Origin: JBBSEX01 sp038239345 | GTDB lineage: Bacteria > Acidobacteriota > Terriglobia > Bryobacterales > Bryobacteraceae | Assembly (NCBI GenBank): GCA_038239345.1 | Contig: JBBSEX010000002.1 | Span: 372,001-436,000, forward strand | Length of the DNA stretch: 64,000 bases | Direction: 5' to 3' | In this document: one piece after another, positions 8,838 through 17,766 of the stretch | How the letters are laid out: each line of letters starts with the position of its first letter | How positions within the stretch are numbered: the first letter of the stretch is position 1 | Made by a program: the position numbers and the translations under genes | The notes under the pieces: generated by a model | Told to the model about the DNA's origin: nothing | The model's input: only the letters and a program-made list of their open reading frames with translations | The model's database searches: none

Positions 8838-9632
8838 ATGAGATTGCCCGTACTGCTTCCGCTACTGGTTCACGCCGCGTTTGCCCAGGCGCCCGTCATC
8901 GCCGACGCTGGCGTTTTAAACGGAGCCAGCTATATCAGGGGCCAACCTGTTGCACCAGGATCGATCGTCTCTATTTTCGGATCGAACCTCGCCAGTGGAT
9001 CGGCGCAAGCCACGTCCCTGCCCCTTCCCACAAAGCTTGGCGGTGTCTCGGTCATCATCGGAGGGATCGCCGCGCCGCTGCTGTTTGTATCGTCCACGCA
9101 AATTAATGCGCAGGTCCCGTACGCTGCGTTAGCCGCGGGAAGTGTACTGATCTTTGCCGACGCAATCGTCACGCGCGACACTGTTGTGTCGGCTCCGCTT
9201 CAAATTCAAGTGGCCGCCGCCGCTCCCGGTATCTTCAGCATCCCGGCGGGTCTGGGGAACGCGGTCGCAATAAACGCCGACAGTTCCCTTGCCGCTCCTA
9301 GCGGATCCATCTCCGGCATCGCCACTCATCCCGCCGCCGCTGGTGACATCGTCGTCATTTTCGCTACCGGCTTAGGCGCTGTATTTCCCGCCGTCGCCGA
9401 TGGTGCCGCTTCCTCCGACAAACTCCGCGCCAGTGTCGCGATGCCAACGGTCTTGATAGGTGGGCAACCGGCTACGGTCACCTTCGCTGGACTCTCTCCG
9501 CAGTTCGCCGGAGTGAACCAGATCAACGCGATCATCCCCGCGAAAGTAAGCGGAGACGCCGTACCGATTCAGGTTCAGGGTGGAGGATTCTCCTCCACCG
9601 ACCAAATAACAATCGCGATTCGCCACCCCTAG
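8838..9632 (+). CDS. Secreted protein with Solibacter-type C-terminal domain (TIGR03437-like)
   Basis: Signal peptide (MRLPVLLPLLVHAAFAQA) followed almost at once by the repeated domain that is abundant in Solibacter: GVLNGASYIRGQPVAPGSIVSIFGSNLASG, later TSLPLPTKLGGVSVIIGG, INAQVPYA, VIFATGLGAVFPAV and VNQINAIIPA. The domain usually ends much longer secreted proteins; here it is essentially the whole 264-residue mature protein. Role unknown, possibly an adhesion or surface-anchoring module. The start at 8838 gives a clean signal peptide, whereas an in-frame ATG at 8796 would overlap the divergent DinB start. The astacin-like protease at 12823-15327 carries the same domain. Confidence 0.85.
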   Translation: MRLPVLLPLLVHAAFAQAPVIADAGVLNGASYIRGQPVAPGSIVSIFGSNLASGSAQATSLPLPTKLGGVSVIIGGIAAPLLFVSSTQINAQVPYAALAAGSVLIFADAIVTRDTVVSAPLQIQVAAAAPGIFSIPAGLGNAVAINADSSLAAPSGSISGIATHPAAAGDIVVIFATGLGAVFPAVADGAASSDKLRASVAMPTVLIGGQPATVTFAGLSPQFAGVNQINAIIPAKVSGDAVPIQVQGGGFSSTDQITIAIRHP

Positions 9633-9671
9633 CTTTGCACCCGGAGCAGGACCGCTATAGGATGGATGCAT

Positions 9672-10979
9672 ATGCAAGATCCTATCTCTCGCCGTGACCT
9701 GATTAAGGCGTCGGCAGCAGCGGCCCTGACTGCCGCACCTGGATTCCTCGCCGCGCAATCCTCGAATGGCCGCTTGAAAGTGGGCTGGGTTGGCGTCGGC
9801 ATGCGCGGTTTCTATTGTATGGACCAGATGTACCAGGGCAGCAAAGACGCCGTCGATGTCGTCGCGGTCTGCGATACTTACGCCGGAAATCTCAATCGCG
9901 GTAAGGATCGCGTGCAGACCAATCAAGGATCGACGCCCAAGACCTACGTCGATTTCAAAGAGATGCTGGCCGACCCTAAAATCGACGTCGTGTTCATCAT
10001 GACGCCGGAGCATCTGCACTTCCCGATGGTGATGGCGGCGCTTGCCGCGGGCAAGAATATCTACGTTGAAAAGCCCCTTGCACACACGATTGAGGAAGGC
10101 GCCCAGATCGTCAAGGCAGCTGAGAAGTCAGGCAAGGTAGTCCAGGTTGGTACGCAAAATCGCAGCAATAAGTTGTATCTGCGTGCGAAGGAAATGTTTG
10201 AGCAAGGCATGATCGGCGAAGTGCATTACGTTCGCGCCTTCTGGTATCGTAACTTCCTTCCCACCGATCCGACGCCCGCCGCCTGGCGTTATCCCGTTCC
10301 CGACGACACCGCCGAGGCCAACACCGATTGGCAGCGGTTTCTAGGCGATTCGCCGAAGCGTCCGTTCGATAAGCATCGCTATTTTCAGTGGCGTAATTAT
10401 TGGGATTATTCTGGCGGCATCTCCACGGATCTGCTGGTCCACCAGACCGACATCTCTAACTTCGTGCTCGGCAAAACTGTACCCAGCAGTTGCATGGCGT
10501 CGGGCGGCATCTACGCCTGGGGCGCGCCGGACGATCGCGAAGTGCCCGACACACTGAGTTCCATCTACGAATATCCCAATCGCTTCCACCTCAATTACAG
10601 TTGCTTTTTTGGCAACGATCAATACGGGTATGGCGAGCAATTCATGGGCTACGAAGGCACCATTGAAGTGATGAACCGCCAGGACCTGCACTTCTATCCG
10701 CAGAAGTTCGCGGGCCGTGCTCCGGAAAAAATCAAGCAGCGCAGTGAAGTCCATTTGAATTACAAAAAGGATTTCAACCAGGCCGACGCCACCGCCGACC
10801 ACATCAAGAATTTCCTGGACGCGGTGCAAGGTAAGACGAAGAACATTGCGCCACCGCGCGTCGGGCAAATGGCGGCGATCCCCGGCCACCTGGCCACCTT
10901 GTCCTATCGCAACAATCAAAAGATTTACTGGGATGAGAAGACGGAAAAGTATCACTTCTCGAGCGGCAAGAACGGGTAA
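9672..10979 (+). CDS. Tat-exported Gfo/Idh/MocA-family oxidoreductase
   Basis: NAD(P)-dependent oxidoreductase of the Gfo/Idh/MocA family with an export leader (ISRRDLIKASAAAALTAAPG). The Rossmann motif GWVGVGMRG lies near residue 40, the cofactor-binding EKPLAHT near residue 137, and the C-terminal GFO_IDH_MocA_C domain contains DLLVHQTDI. Exported members often act on sugars or sugar acids, but the substrate is not readable. An AGGA at 9659-9662 is nine bases from the ATG at 9672; the ATG at 9666 is too close to it. No operon partner is apparent. Confidence 0.88.
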   Translation: MQDPISRRDLIKASAAAALTAAPGFLAAQSSNGRLKVGWVGVGMRGFYCMDQMYQGSKDAVDVVAVCDTYAGNLNRGKDRVQTNQGSTPKTYVDFKEMLADPKIDVVFIMTPEHLHFPMVMAALAAGKNIYVEKPLAHTIEEGAQIVKAAEKSGKVVQVGTQNRSNKLYLRAKEMFEQGMIGEVHYVRAFWYRNFLPTDPTPAAWRYPVPDDTAEANTDWQRFLGDSPKRPFDKHRYFQWRNYWDYSGGISTDLLVHQTDISNFVLGKTVPSSCMASGGIYAWGAPDDREVPDTLSSIYEYPNRFHLNYSCFFGNDQYGYGEQFMGYEGTIEVMNRQDLHFYPQKFAGRAPEKIKQRSEVHLNYKKDFNQADATADHIKNFLDAVQGKTKNIAPPRVGQMAAIPGHLATLSYRNNQKIYWDEKTEKYHFSSGKNG

Positions 10980-11081
10980 GTCATTGCAAATTAGGTTTTG
11001 TTAACGGCTGCGAACAACGCCTTACGTTCCTTTACGTCAGGGGCATAACCTTGCGGCGGTGGGCGGCGTATCACTATCACT

Positions 11082-11666
11082 GTGACGCTGCCCAATGTTC
11101 TTTCGGATTCCGATACGGACTTGATGCTGCAGGTTCAAGAGGGCGACACGGCGCTCTTTGACCTCTTACTGGCAAGATATCGAACCCCGCTGGTGAACTT
11201 CTTATATCGCATGGTGCATGACCGGTCCATCGCCGAGGAACTCGCGCAGGATGTTTTTCTACGCGTGTTCCGCTCCAGGGATCGCTATAAGCCGACAGCG
11301 AAGTTCACCACTTGGCTGTTTCGCATCGCGATTAATGTGGCGCTGAATTGGCGTCGCGATCGAAGCCGGAAGGCGGCGCACATTCACCTGGATGAAAGGC
11401 CTACCGACGGTCGCCAATTTGAGGTGGCGGACGCTCGCCCAACTGTGGAAGAAAACGCTATCAAGCGGTCGAAGCGAGATGAGATTCGAGTGGCTGTAAT
11501 GGAATTGCCCTTCAAGCAACGCACGGCTGTGATTTTGCACAAGTACGAAGGGATGGAGCACACGCAAATCGCCGCGAGTCTAGGTTGCACGGTACCGGCG
11601 GTGAAAAGTTTATTATTTCGTGCCTATGAGAGATTGCGCCTCCGCCTGGCGCACATGGACCGCTAA
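11082..11666 (+). CDS. ECF-type RNA polymerase sigma factor
   Basis: Sigma-70 family, ECF type, 194 residues. Region 2 runs from about residue 25 to 95 (LLARYRTPLVNFLYRMVHDR, ELAQDVFLRVFR, FTTWLFRIAINVALNWRRD). Region 4 runs from about 133 to 190 (ELPFKQRTAVILHKYEGMEH, QIAASLGCTVPAVKSLLFRA), the helix-turn-helix that reads the -35 element. The start is GTG at 11082. No anti-sigma gene is adjacent: the next gene is a convergent tonB. The 100-base upstream gap contains two TTACGT repeats (in CTTACGTTCCTTTACGTC, around 11020-11040) of unknown meaning. Confidence 0.92.
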   Translation: MTLPNVLSDSDTDLMLQVQEGDTALFDLLLARYRTPLVNFLYRMVHDRSIAEELAQDVFLRVFRSRDRYKPTAKFTTWLFRIAINVALNWRRDRSRKAAHIHLDERPTDGRQFEVADARPTVEENAIKRSKRDEIRVAVMELPFKQRTAVILHKYEGMEHTQIAASLGCTVPAVKSLLFRAYERLRLRLAHMDR

Positions 11667-11675
11667 TGACGGCGA

Positions 11676-12662
11676 CTACAGCAAGCGGAAGTTAACTTCG
11701 ATAGTGGCGGCAACGGCGACCGGCTTCCCGTCTTTCAGACCGGGGCGAAAATGCCATTTTTCCACCGCTTCGATGGCTTTTTGATCCAAACCCAAACCCA
11801 GCGGCCGGACAACCTTTAATTCCTTCGGATTGCCATTTGCGTCCACCACTACGGACAGCACAACGGTCCCCTGGAACTTCGCCTTGCGAGCCTCTTCCGA
11901 ATATTCCGGTTCCACTTTGGAAAGCAAGGAAGGAGCCGAAACACCGCCGCCGATTCGGTACACGCCGCCACCGAAGTTTCCGCCTGAACCAGGACCAAAT
12001 CCGCCACCGCTACCCGACCCTACACCACCACCCTTGCCCGACCCGATTCCGTTTCCGGACCCCGTTCCGTTGGATGGAATACCGTATTTGCTCAGCGGAT
12101 CGCCTAGTTGGTTCATCGCCACTTGCGGTAATTGCGCATCGGGCTGAACGATGATCGTCGGCTCCATGGGCAATTTAGGATTCTCGTTGTGAATCACGGC
12201 CTGCGGAGGAGTGAACTGCTTCAGGGCTAACTTGGGAAGCTTGCCTTTGCTCGCCGGAGTCGGGGAACGATCGCCGCCGCCACCACCGCCGCCTGAAGTC
12301 GCCGCTTTTTTGGCCATGTCCGGTTTAAACGGCGCCAGATCCGGCGCGATTAAAGTGATGTGTTCTTTGACAGCTTGCTGGACAGCCTTACTGGTTCCCA
12401 GGATGATCAGCAAAGAGATGACACCGGCATGAATCAATAGCGAGGTAAGGCCAGCGGTCTTTTCCTTGCCACCGTATCCGCCCCAAATATCCTTCACCGC
12501 AACAGGCGTAGAGGTTAATTCAAGCGGCGGGAGTTTGGGAGGGTTGATCGCTTCCTTAATGTTCTGAATGAATCCCTTGTACCAAGGTTGCTCCAGATCC
12601 TCACGGAATAATCGATCCAGGTGAACGTCGGGATTTGACGACTCTGTAGATTGCTCTGTCAT
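11676..12662 (-). CDS. TonB-family energy transducer
   Basis: TonB-like protein, 328 residues, linking inner-membrane ExbBD energy to outer-membrane receptors. An N-terminal cytoplasmic region of about 75 residues precedes one transmembrane helix (TSLLIHAGVISLLIILGTSK), a periplasmic linker that becomes strongly Gly/Ser-rich (about 200-240), and the C-terminal TonB domain (PEYSEEARKAKFQGTVVLSV, VRPLGLGLDQKAIEAVEKWH, FRP). The long cytoplasmic N-terminus is unlike E. coli TonB but usual in acidobacterial TonB proteins. The start at 12662 has GGAG five bases upstream; a GTG two codons earlier is less likely. The receptor at 37.5 kb could be a client, but that is not testable here. Confidence 0.9.
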   Translation of the reverse strand: MTEQSTESSNPDVHLDRLFREDLEQPWYKGFIQNIKEAINPPKLPPLELTSTPVAVKDIWGGYGGKEKTAGLTSLLIHAGVISLLIILGTSKAVQQAVKEHITLIAPDLAPFKPDMAKKAATSGGGGGGGDRSPTPASKGKLPKLALKQFTPPQAVIHNENPKLPMEPTIIVQPDAQLPQVAMNQLGDPLSKYGIPSNGTGSGNGIGSGKGGGVGSGSGGGFGPGSGGNFGGGVYRIGGGVSAPSLLSKVEPEYSEEARKAKFQGTVVLSVVVDANGNPKELKVVRPLGLGLDQKAIEAVEKWHFRPGLKDGKPVAVAATIEVNFRLL

Positions 12663-12752
12663 TGGCACTCCGACACCCCCACCAGTCCAGTTATCCTTTG
12701 GCTATAACGTAGACGTAAAATAGCAATCGCCAGTTGCAGGTTTTCAGGCTAT

Positions 12753-12770
12753 GTTTCGCAATGCCGAAAC
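12753..12770. promoter_or_regulatory. Small inverted repeat upstream of tonB
   Basis: GTTTCG and CGAAAC are separated by six bases, about 90 bases upstream of the tonB start in the 160-base gap before it. It could be a regulator site or a short hairpin. No convincing -35/-10 pair was found around it, so this is a weak call. Confidence 0.2.
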
Positions 12771-12822
12771 ACGCCTCTTCCAGGGCTCATCGTCAGTTTA
12801 ACACACGGGGCAAAAATGGATT

Positions 12823-15327
12823 TCAGCGTACGGCAATCGTTGTACCAGGGGGCGAAGCGTAGGTTCCGACGATTACTTGCAACGGAACCGCATCTCCACC
12901 GATAAGTTCATCGGGAAGCACGAGATTGATCTGAACGATGCCGTTAACCAAACCTGGCGCAGACCCCACGTAAAGAAGCCGTGCCGGTAATTTCCCAACC
13001 CGAGCGAATACCGGACCCTTCGGCCCAATGAGTGAAGTGGAAATTTTCCCGTCCGGTACGACCGCCGTCAAAGCTCCTGCGCCGGTTCCATAGAGGACCA
13101 GGACGGAACCGCGCGGAGCCGGGTTGGCCGGCGAATTGACAGACCCATCCTGATTCAGTGCCGCTACCTGCCCCGTACCCGTCCCATTGCTGGTGAACAG
13201 CGCGGGCTTTGTCGCCGTCGTGCCAATTTTTATTGAATTTACAATCGCGCCATTCTTCTCGATTTGTATCGACGTGGAGGAACTCCCCTCGGTGCTTGCC
13301 GGAATGATCGCGTTGATTTGTGATGGTCCGGCGTACAGTAAAGGTGCGGGCGTCGAATTGACCAGCACACGTGTACCGGACAACAGCGTGGTTACCTGCT
13401 GATTACCGTCGATTGTCCCAAGCGATGCGCTGGCCGGACCTAAAGCGGCGCCATACATCGAAATCAGTTCACCCGGCGCAACCGAGAAACCGGTGTTATC
13501 GAACACGGGCGCGGCTCCATTGCTGGCTGAACTCAACACGAGTAGCGGCAGAGCACTAGTAGCGAAGACTCCGGTCACCTCCCGCTGCTCAGTCATGTTC
13601 ACTGTCTGGACGGCCGACGGGCCTAACAGATCGCCGATCCAGTAGCCTAGTTGATGCCCCGAGTCTGGTTTCGCAGCCACCTGAACCGAACTCCCCGCCG
13701 GGTAAAATCCATCTGCCGAAGGCGGGTCGAATTCGATCGAGCCCCCGCTTGTGGAAGAGGAGCTGAGCAGATATTCCGTCGAATACGCAGCAGAGTATGT
13801 CGCCGCTGCATCGCCCGCCACCACATTGCGCGGAGATGCCGACGAACCGTCGTCCCAGTTCAAAAACGTAAAGCGAACGGTGTCGTCTCCTTCGGTTGAT
13901 ACCAGTTGGTCGTAATCGAGCGTATGAGCGCTGCCGCTAGTCCACGAAAAGCGAGCCGGAGTGATATACGAAAAGTCGTCCACGTAAACCAGACGGCCCG
14001 AAGGCTGCGAATCCACCGTCGTCATCGGCCCGGTGGCAAACACCGCGCGATACTTCGTATTGGCGCCGATCACCTCGGTTGTGACTGGCGAGGCGGACGT
14101 CCCATAATCGTTCAACAGAAAATCGTATCCGGCCCAGTTCAGGAACTGATACCCGTCGTCTGGAATTGCTTCCAGCTTGATGGGAAAGCGTTCCGGATAG
14201 TAGCCATCGGGGGATGCCGGCGTGATGCGTACCGTACCTTTGCCTGATAATACAATGGCCGATACTCGATGCTGCCGCTGAAAATTCGCGCAAACAACCG
14301 TCCGATCCGCCGACGCTGCGAAGGCGTGCGCGACATCCCCACCATCGGTCCAGGCTACGAAGACGTGGCGTGGGTCTGAGCCTTGCACGCTATCCACCTG
14401 CACGGTGTGGACGCTACCCGGATCCCAATTGAAAGTCTGTGGAGAAATCGCCTGCGCGCCGTCAATAGTCATTGTCAAACCCACTGGCGCGGTGGTCACT
14501 GTGGTTGTGGTGGGAAAGATTCCGTACAGCCGGACGACGCCATCGATATCGCCGGGCGACAAGCCTGAGCGCTGTCCAATCGGAATACCAACGGGAACGG
14601 TCTCAATCGACTCCAGTCCACTGCGGGTGAATCCGGCGGCGGGATAGTGCATGATCGAATCGAAATCGTAGTAGCCGGAATCGGCGAAACCGTTTATGGA
14701 CTGGTCGAAATTGTAGCGATACCGTTTATCGATTGAGTCGTAGAGAACCGTAAGACTGCCGTTGCGGTCGCTCCGCGATTGCTCATGTTCCAGTCCAAAG
14801 GCGTGACCAAACTCATGTATTATGCTGGCCGAACTACACCCGCTCGAGACAGACAATACTTGCGCGCCCCCTGCCTTTCCAACGTGAGACGAACATCCCG
14901 CACCGGCCTTCGCGGGAGATACATTGACGTAATCGTTCTCCGTGGTTCGCCGGACAATTTTCAAGGGGGTATGCGTATTCCAATAATCCGCCGCATCCAG
15001 CACGCGTTGGGGATTGGTCAGCAACGGATCGATGTCATAAATCAGCGTGGCATTCGGCCACAACCCGGCAGTCGCGGTTGGCTTCCGGGCAACGGAATCG
15101 CGCGAGTATCGTTGGCTGGGCAACATCTGCCCGTTTATCCCGGCAAGCTCCACTTCCTCAGCCGTACCGATAATAATGTCGCCCTGCTCGATGGCGTAAC
15201 CGCCGCGAACTTCATAATGGATCGGCTTACCTTGTACCAGGGCAACGCGGGTATCGGGTTTTAGTTGAGCAAAGCCGGAAAAACTTCCGACAATTAGAAC
15301 GATGGAAAGAAAAATAATCCTGCGCAT
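12823..15327 (-). CDS. Secreted astacin-like zinc metalloprotease with TIGR03437-type C-terminus
   Basis: Exported protease of about 834 residues. After the signal peptide (MRRIIFLSIVLIVGSFSGFAQ) comes a catalytic domain with the zinc motif HEFGHAFGLEHEQSR (HExxHxxGxxH plus the astacin-typical glutamate) and a Met-turn SIMHYP. Before it lies SVARKPTATAGLWPNATLIYD, which may be the propeptide/catalytic junction. Three or so InlB/bacterial-repeat-like modules follow (patterns such as GSVHTVQV..FVAWTDGG and PDDGYQFLNWAG), then the C-terminal Solibacter-type domain (NGAAPVFDNTGFSVAPGELI, MYGAALGP). ATGs at 15327 and 15345 are both possible; 15327 gives a compact signal peptide and neither has a good ribosome-binding site. 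It probably degrades extracellular protein. Confidence 0.85.
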   Translation of the reverse strand: MRRIIFLSIVLIVGSFSGFAQLKPDTRVALVQGKPIHYEVRGGYAIEQGDIIIGTAEEVELAGINGQMLPSQRYSRDSVARKPTATAGLWPNATLIYDIDPLLTNPQRVLDAADYWNTHTPLKIVRRTTENDYVNVSPAKAGAGCSSHVGKAGGAQVLSVSSGCSSASIIHEFGHAFGLEHEQSRSDRNGSLTVLYDSIDKRYRYNFDQSINGFADSGYYDFDSIMHYPAAGFTRSGLESIETVPVGIPIGQRSGLSPGDIDGVVRLYGIFPTTTTVTTAPVGLTMTIDGAQAISPQTFNWDPGSVHTVQVDSVQGSDPRHVFVAWTDGGDVAHAFAASADRTVVCANFQRQHRVSAIVLSGKGTVRITPASPDGYYPERFPIKLEAIPDDGYQFLNWAGYDFLLNDYGTSASPVTTEVIGANTKYRAVFATGPMTTVDSQPSGRLVYVDDFSYITPARFSWTSGSAHTLDYDQLVSTEGDDTVRFTFLNWDDGSSASPRNVVAGDAAATYSAAYSTEYLLSSSSTSGGSIEFDPPSADGFYPAGSSVQVAAKPDSGHQLGYWIGDLLGPSAVQTVNMTEQREVTGVFATSALPLLVLSSASNGAAPVFDNTGFSVAPGELISMYGAALGPASASLGTIDGNQQVTTLLSGTRVLVNSTPAPLLYAGPSQINAIIPASTEGSSSTSIQIEKNGAIVNSIKIGTTATKPALFTSNGTGTGQVAALNQDGSVNSPANPAPRGSVLVLYGTGAGALTAVVPDGKISTSLIGPKGPVFARVGKLPARLLYVGSAPGLVNGIVQINLVLPDELIGGDAVPLQVIVGTYASPPGTTIAVR

Positions 15328-15430
15328 ACCGGTTACTTGGGCCATGCTAACACGCGGGTTGCTTGACAGAGGTATTACAGGCGGCGTCAAAACCGCTGAC
15401 GAGTAGGACGAGTTGGGCTAAGTTAAGAAT

Positions 15431-15697
15431 ATGGAAACCAAGTCATTGGACTTACCGGCCGGGTTACTTGAAGTCGTCAGCAAGCTGAATGCTGGTGACT
15501 TGGCCCAGGAAACGGCTAAGCTTCTGGCTCTGGAATTGTTTCGGGAAGACAAGATCTCAATCGGCCGAGCCGCTGAATTGTGCCACACGCCTATCGAAGC
15601 ATTTCTCAACTTCGTGGCTGAGCATAGCGTCACCCTTCACTACGGCATCGCGGATCTGGATGACGACCGGCGTACCATCGCTAAATTACGCTCGTGA
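15431..15697 (+). CDS. UPF0175-family antitoxin
   Basis: UPF0175 protein, 88 residues, of the kind encoded directly upstream of DUF3368 PIN-like toxins. The sequence LAQETAKLLALELFREDKIS, IGRAAELCHTPIEAFLNFV has the family's helical, DNA-binding-like pattern (GRAAEL near residue 46). Its TGA overlaps the GTG of the toxin gene by four bases, so translation is coupled. The antitoxin reading frame is intact although the toxin is frameshifted. No clear promoter was found; an imperfect TTGAC/GTCAA inverted repeat (15363-15390) lies 40 bases upstream. Confidence 0.85.
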   Translation: METKSLDLPAGLLEVVSKLNAGDLAQETAKLLALELFREDKISIGRAAELCHTPIEAFLNFVAEHSVTLHYGIADLDDDRRTIAKLRS

Positions 15698-16231
15698 AAG
15701 TTGTTTCCGATTCCTCCCCGCTCATTACTTTAGCCCTGTTAGGCTGTTTCGATCTTCTGCCTAAGCTCTACGGCAAGATTTATATCTCCGGTGAGGTTTA
15801 CAAAGAAGTGGTAGTCGATGGGGCGGCATTGCCCGGGGCCGCTCAGGTGGCCCAAGCGAAATGGATCGAGGTAGTCCCTGTGAAGGATATTGTGGCGCTG
15901 ACGGCCGCCTTTTCCAAATTTGCCTTGGGAGCCGGAGAAATCAGCGCGGTCTTTGTTAGCCAAAGAAATAGCGGCTGATCTCGTCCTAATCGATGATTGG
16001 AGGGCTCGGCGCTTCGCCCGCTGGGAGGGACTGTCCATCGTTGGCTGCGTAGGAATGCTAGAGGACCTCTATGAACAGGGATACTTGAGCGATCTGCGTG
16101 GAACTTATCGCCAGTTGGTCCAGACTACCGTTCGAATCGATCTTGATACTCTTCGGCATAGTCTCGCTAAATTTAAACTGCTTCCGTTAGAAGATGACCC
16201 CTTGCAAGCGGCCCCACACAAGACTCTCTAA
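15694..16231 (+). pseudogene. DUF3368 PIN-like toxin, broken by a 1-nt frameshift
   Basis: Frame 1 from GTG 15694 reads MKVVSDSSPLITLALLGCFD, typical of DUF3368, with the PIN-like acidic residue near position 6. It reaches GAGEISAV and then goes off into VSQRNSG-stop at 15978. The next frame continues exactly where the family should, LLAKEIAADLVLIDDWRARR, to a stop at 16231. Removing one T from the TTT at 15952-15954 restores a single 178-residue protein of normal length. So this is either a recent inactivation, a sequencing error, or less likely slippage. When intact such proteins are presumed RNases neutralised by the UPF0175 partner. Confidence 0.8.
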
Positions 16232-16293
16232 TCCAGGTCCCGCAAGTTCCCCATCCACGGATCAAAAGACTGCATCAGTTACACTGAGGGCAT

Positions 16294-17463
16294 ATGGCTC
16301 GCTTTCCGGGTGTGGACTATCTGCTGATCGATTCTTTGTTCAATGAACAGGAACTACTCGTTCGTCAGACGACGCGCCAGTTCGTCGATGATCGCGTGAT
16401 GCCAGTCATTCGGGATTCCTTTCGCAATGGCACCTTCCCGAAAGAGCTTATCCCCGAGTTCGGCCGGCTTGGATTCCTGGGCGCAAACCTGGCGGGCTAC
16501 GGTTGCGCCGATATGAGCAATGTGGAATACGGGCTGGTGATGCAAGAACTGGAGCGCGGCGATTCCGGTCTGCGGAGCTTCGTCTCCGTGCAGGGCGCCC
16601 TGGTGATGTACCCCATCCTTACCTATGGAAGCGACGAGCAGAAGCAGCGCTGGCTGCCGAAGTTGCAATCGGGCGAAGCGATCGGTTGCTTTGGACTCAC
16701 CGAGCCCGGCTTTGGATCGAATCCTTCGGGCATGCTGACCACGGCCCGGCGCGATGGCGATCAGTGGATCCTCAATGGTGAAAAAACCTGGATCACCAAC
16801 GGATCGGTCGCCGATGTGGCGGTGGTATGGGCACGCGCCGACGACGGTATCCGCGGTTTCGTCGTGGAACGGGGCACACCTGGCTTCACCACGTCCGATA
16901 TTCACGGCAAAATGTCGATGCGCGCTTCCATCACCTCCAGCCTCTCGTTCTCCGATTGCCGGGTTCCCGCCAACAGCATTCTTCCCAATGTCCGCGGATT
17001 GAAAGGACCCCTGGGCTGTCTTTCGCAAGCTCGATTCGGAATTGGTTGGGGTGTTCTTGGGGCGGCGATGGATTGCTACGAAACCGCGCGATCCTACTCG
17101 GTACTGCGCAAGCAGTTCGACGATCGGCCGATCGCCTCGCATCAGCTGGTGCAGGAAAAGTTGGCCCATATGATCACCGAGATCACCAAGGCCCAGTTGC
17201 TGGCGCTTCACGCCGGACGCCTGAAGGATCAAGGAAAGCTGGAGCCGGCCCACGTTTCGATGTTGAAGCGAAACAATGTAGCCATCGCCCTTGACTGCGC
17301 GCGCCTCAGCCGCGATTTACTGGGCGCCAACGGCATCGTGGACGAATATCCGATCATGCGGCACATGTGCAATCTGGAAACCGTGAAAACCTACGAAGGC
17401 ACGGACCACGTACACGCCCTGGTAATTGGCGAGCGGGTTACGGGCGTTGCTGCTTACCGCTAA
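16294..17463 (+). CDS. gcdH: Glutaryl-CoA dehydrogenase-like acyl-CoA dehydrogenase
   Basis: Acyl-CoA dehydrogenase of 389 residues closest by sequence feel to glutaryl-CoA dehydrogenase, which oxidises and decarboxylates glutaryl-CoA to crotonyl-CoA in lysine and aromatic breakdown. FAD/substrate motifs are clear: CFGLTEPGFGSNP, GEKTWITNGSVADV, and the C-terminal catalytic glutamate in TYEGTDHVHALVIGERVTG. That YEGT(x)xxHALxxG ending is characteristic of GcdH rather than of short-chain enzymes. GAGGG sits at proper distance from the ATG. It stands alone; no electron-transfer flavoprotein gene is nearby. Confidence 0.85.
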   Translation: MARFPGVDYLLIDSLFNEQELLVRQTTRQFVDDRVMPVIRDSFRNGTFPKELIPEFGRLGFLGANLAGYGCADMSNVEYGLVMQELERGDSGLRSFVSVQGALVMYPILTYGSDEQKQRWLPKLQSGEAIGCFGLTEPGFGSNPSGMLTTARRDGDQWILNGEKTWITNGSVADVAVVWARADDGIRGFVVERGTPGFTTSDIHGKMSMRASITSSLSFSDCRVPANSILPNVRGLKGPLGCLSQARFGIGWGVLGAAMDCYETARSYSVLRKQFDDRPIASHQLVQEKLAHMITEITKAQLLALHAGRLKDQGKLEPAHVSMLKRNNVAIALDCARLSRDLLGANGIVDEYPIMRHMCNLETVKTYEGTDHVHALVIGERVTGVAAYR

Positions 17464-17555
17464 TCCTCCCCGAAAAATATCATTTCATTTCCCGCCCTCC
17501 CGTAACCTTAGATTTAATACCCGCATTTTTCCAATAGCGATTTTATTAAGACATA

Positions 17556-17584
17556 TTGACGTAGCCTTTCGTACATGATATCTT
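17556..17584 (+). promoter_or_regulatory. Sigma70-type promoter for the di-haem oxidoreductase
   Basis: TTGACG (17556-17561), a 17-base spacer, and TATCTT (17579-17584). The predicted transcript start near 17591 gives a leader of about 175 bases that contains the folded element described next. The -35 matches five of six consensus bases and the -10 four of six. Confidence 0.55.
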
Positions 17585-17627
17585 CGCTCACTATCTAAAG
17601 TACTACGGGTTCTAAAGTTCTAAAACG

Positions 17628-17763
17628 GGTGCACCCCTAGCGTTTTTTGCCCGGCCTTTCGGTCGAGGCATCCTCATTGTCTATTCGCGCCAGTGGCCTA
17701 AAAACCGCTGTGCTGGCCCGGCTTAGCCTGAATCTTGGCCGGTGTGTCTACTAGGGGTGTGCC
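17628..17763 (+). promoter_or_regulatory. Candidate structured 5' leader sequestering the ribosome-binding site
   Basis: The outer stem pairs 17628-17640 with 17751-17763: 13 pairs, of which nine consecutive are Watson-Crick (CACCCCTAG with CTAGGGGTG), plus two G-U and two closing G-C. Its 3' strand contains AGGGG (17753-17757), the Shine-Dalgarno of the ATG at 17767. Three hairpins can form inside: 17648-17670 (TGCC CGGCC, TTTC loop, GGTCG A GGCA); 17691-17710 (CAGTGG with CCGCTG); and 17718-17742 (CCGGC with GCCGG). Upstream lie three CTAAA(G/A) repeats (about 17595-17624). The layout resembles a translation-control riboswitch or RNA thermometer, but it matches no riboswitch class I know. 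A competing palindrome GGGTGCACCC (17627-17636) could break the outer stem. Confidence 0.5.
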
Positions 17764-17766
17764 TGA

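Noticed and set aside
12753..12770. Rho-independent terminator for the astacin gene
   Set aside because: It lies upstream of tonB beyond the protease stop, has a 6-bp stem and no T run; kept only as a weak inverted repeat.
17628..17763. Cobalamin or TPP riboswitch before the di-haem gene
   Set aside because: No B12 box or TPP core motif was found; left as an unassigned structured leader.
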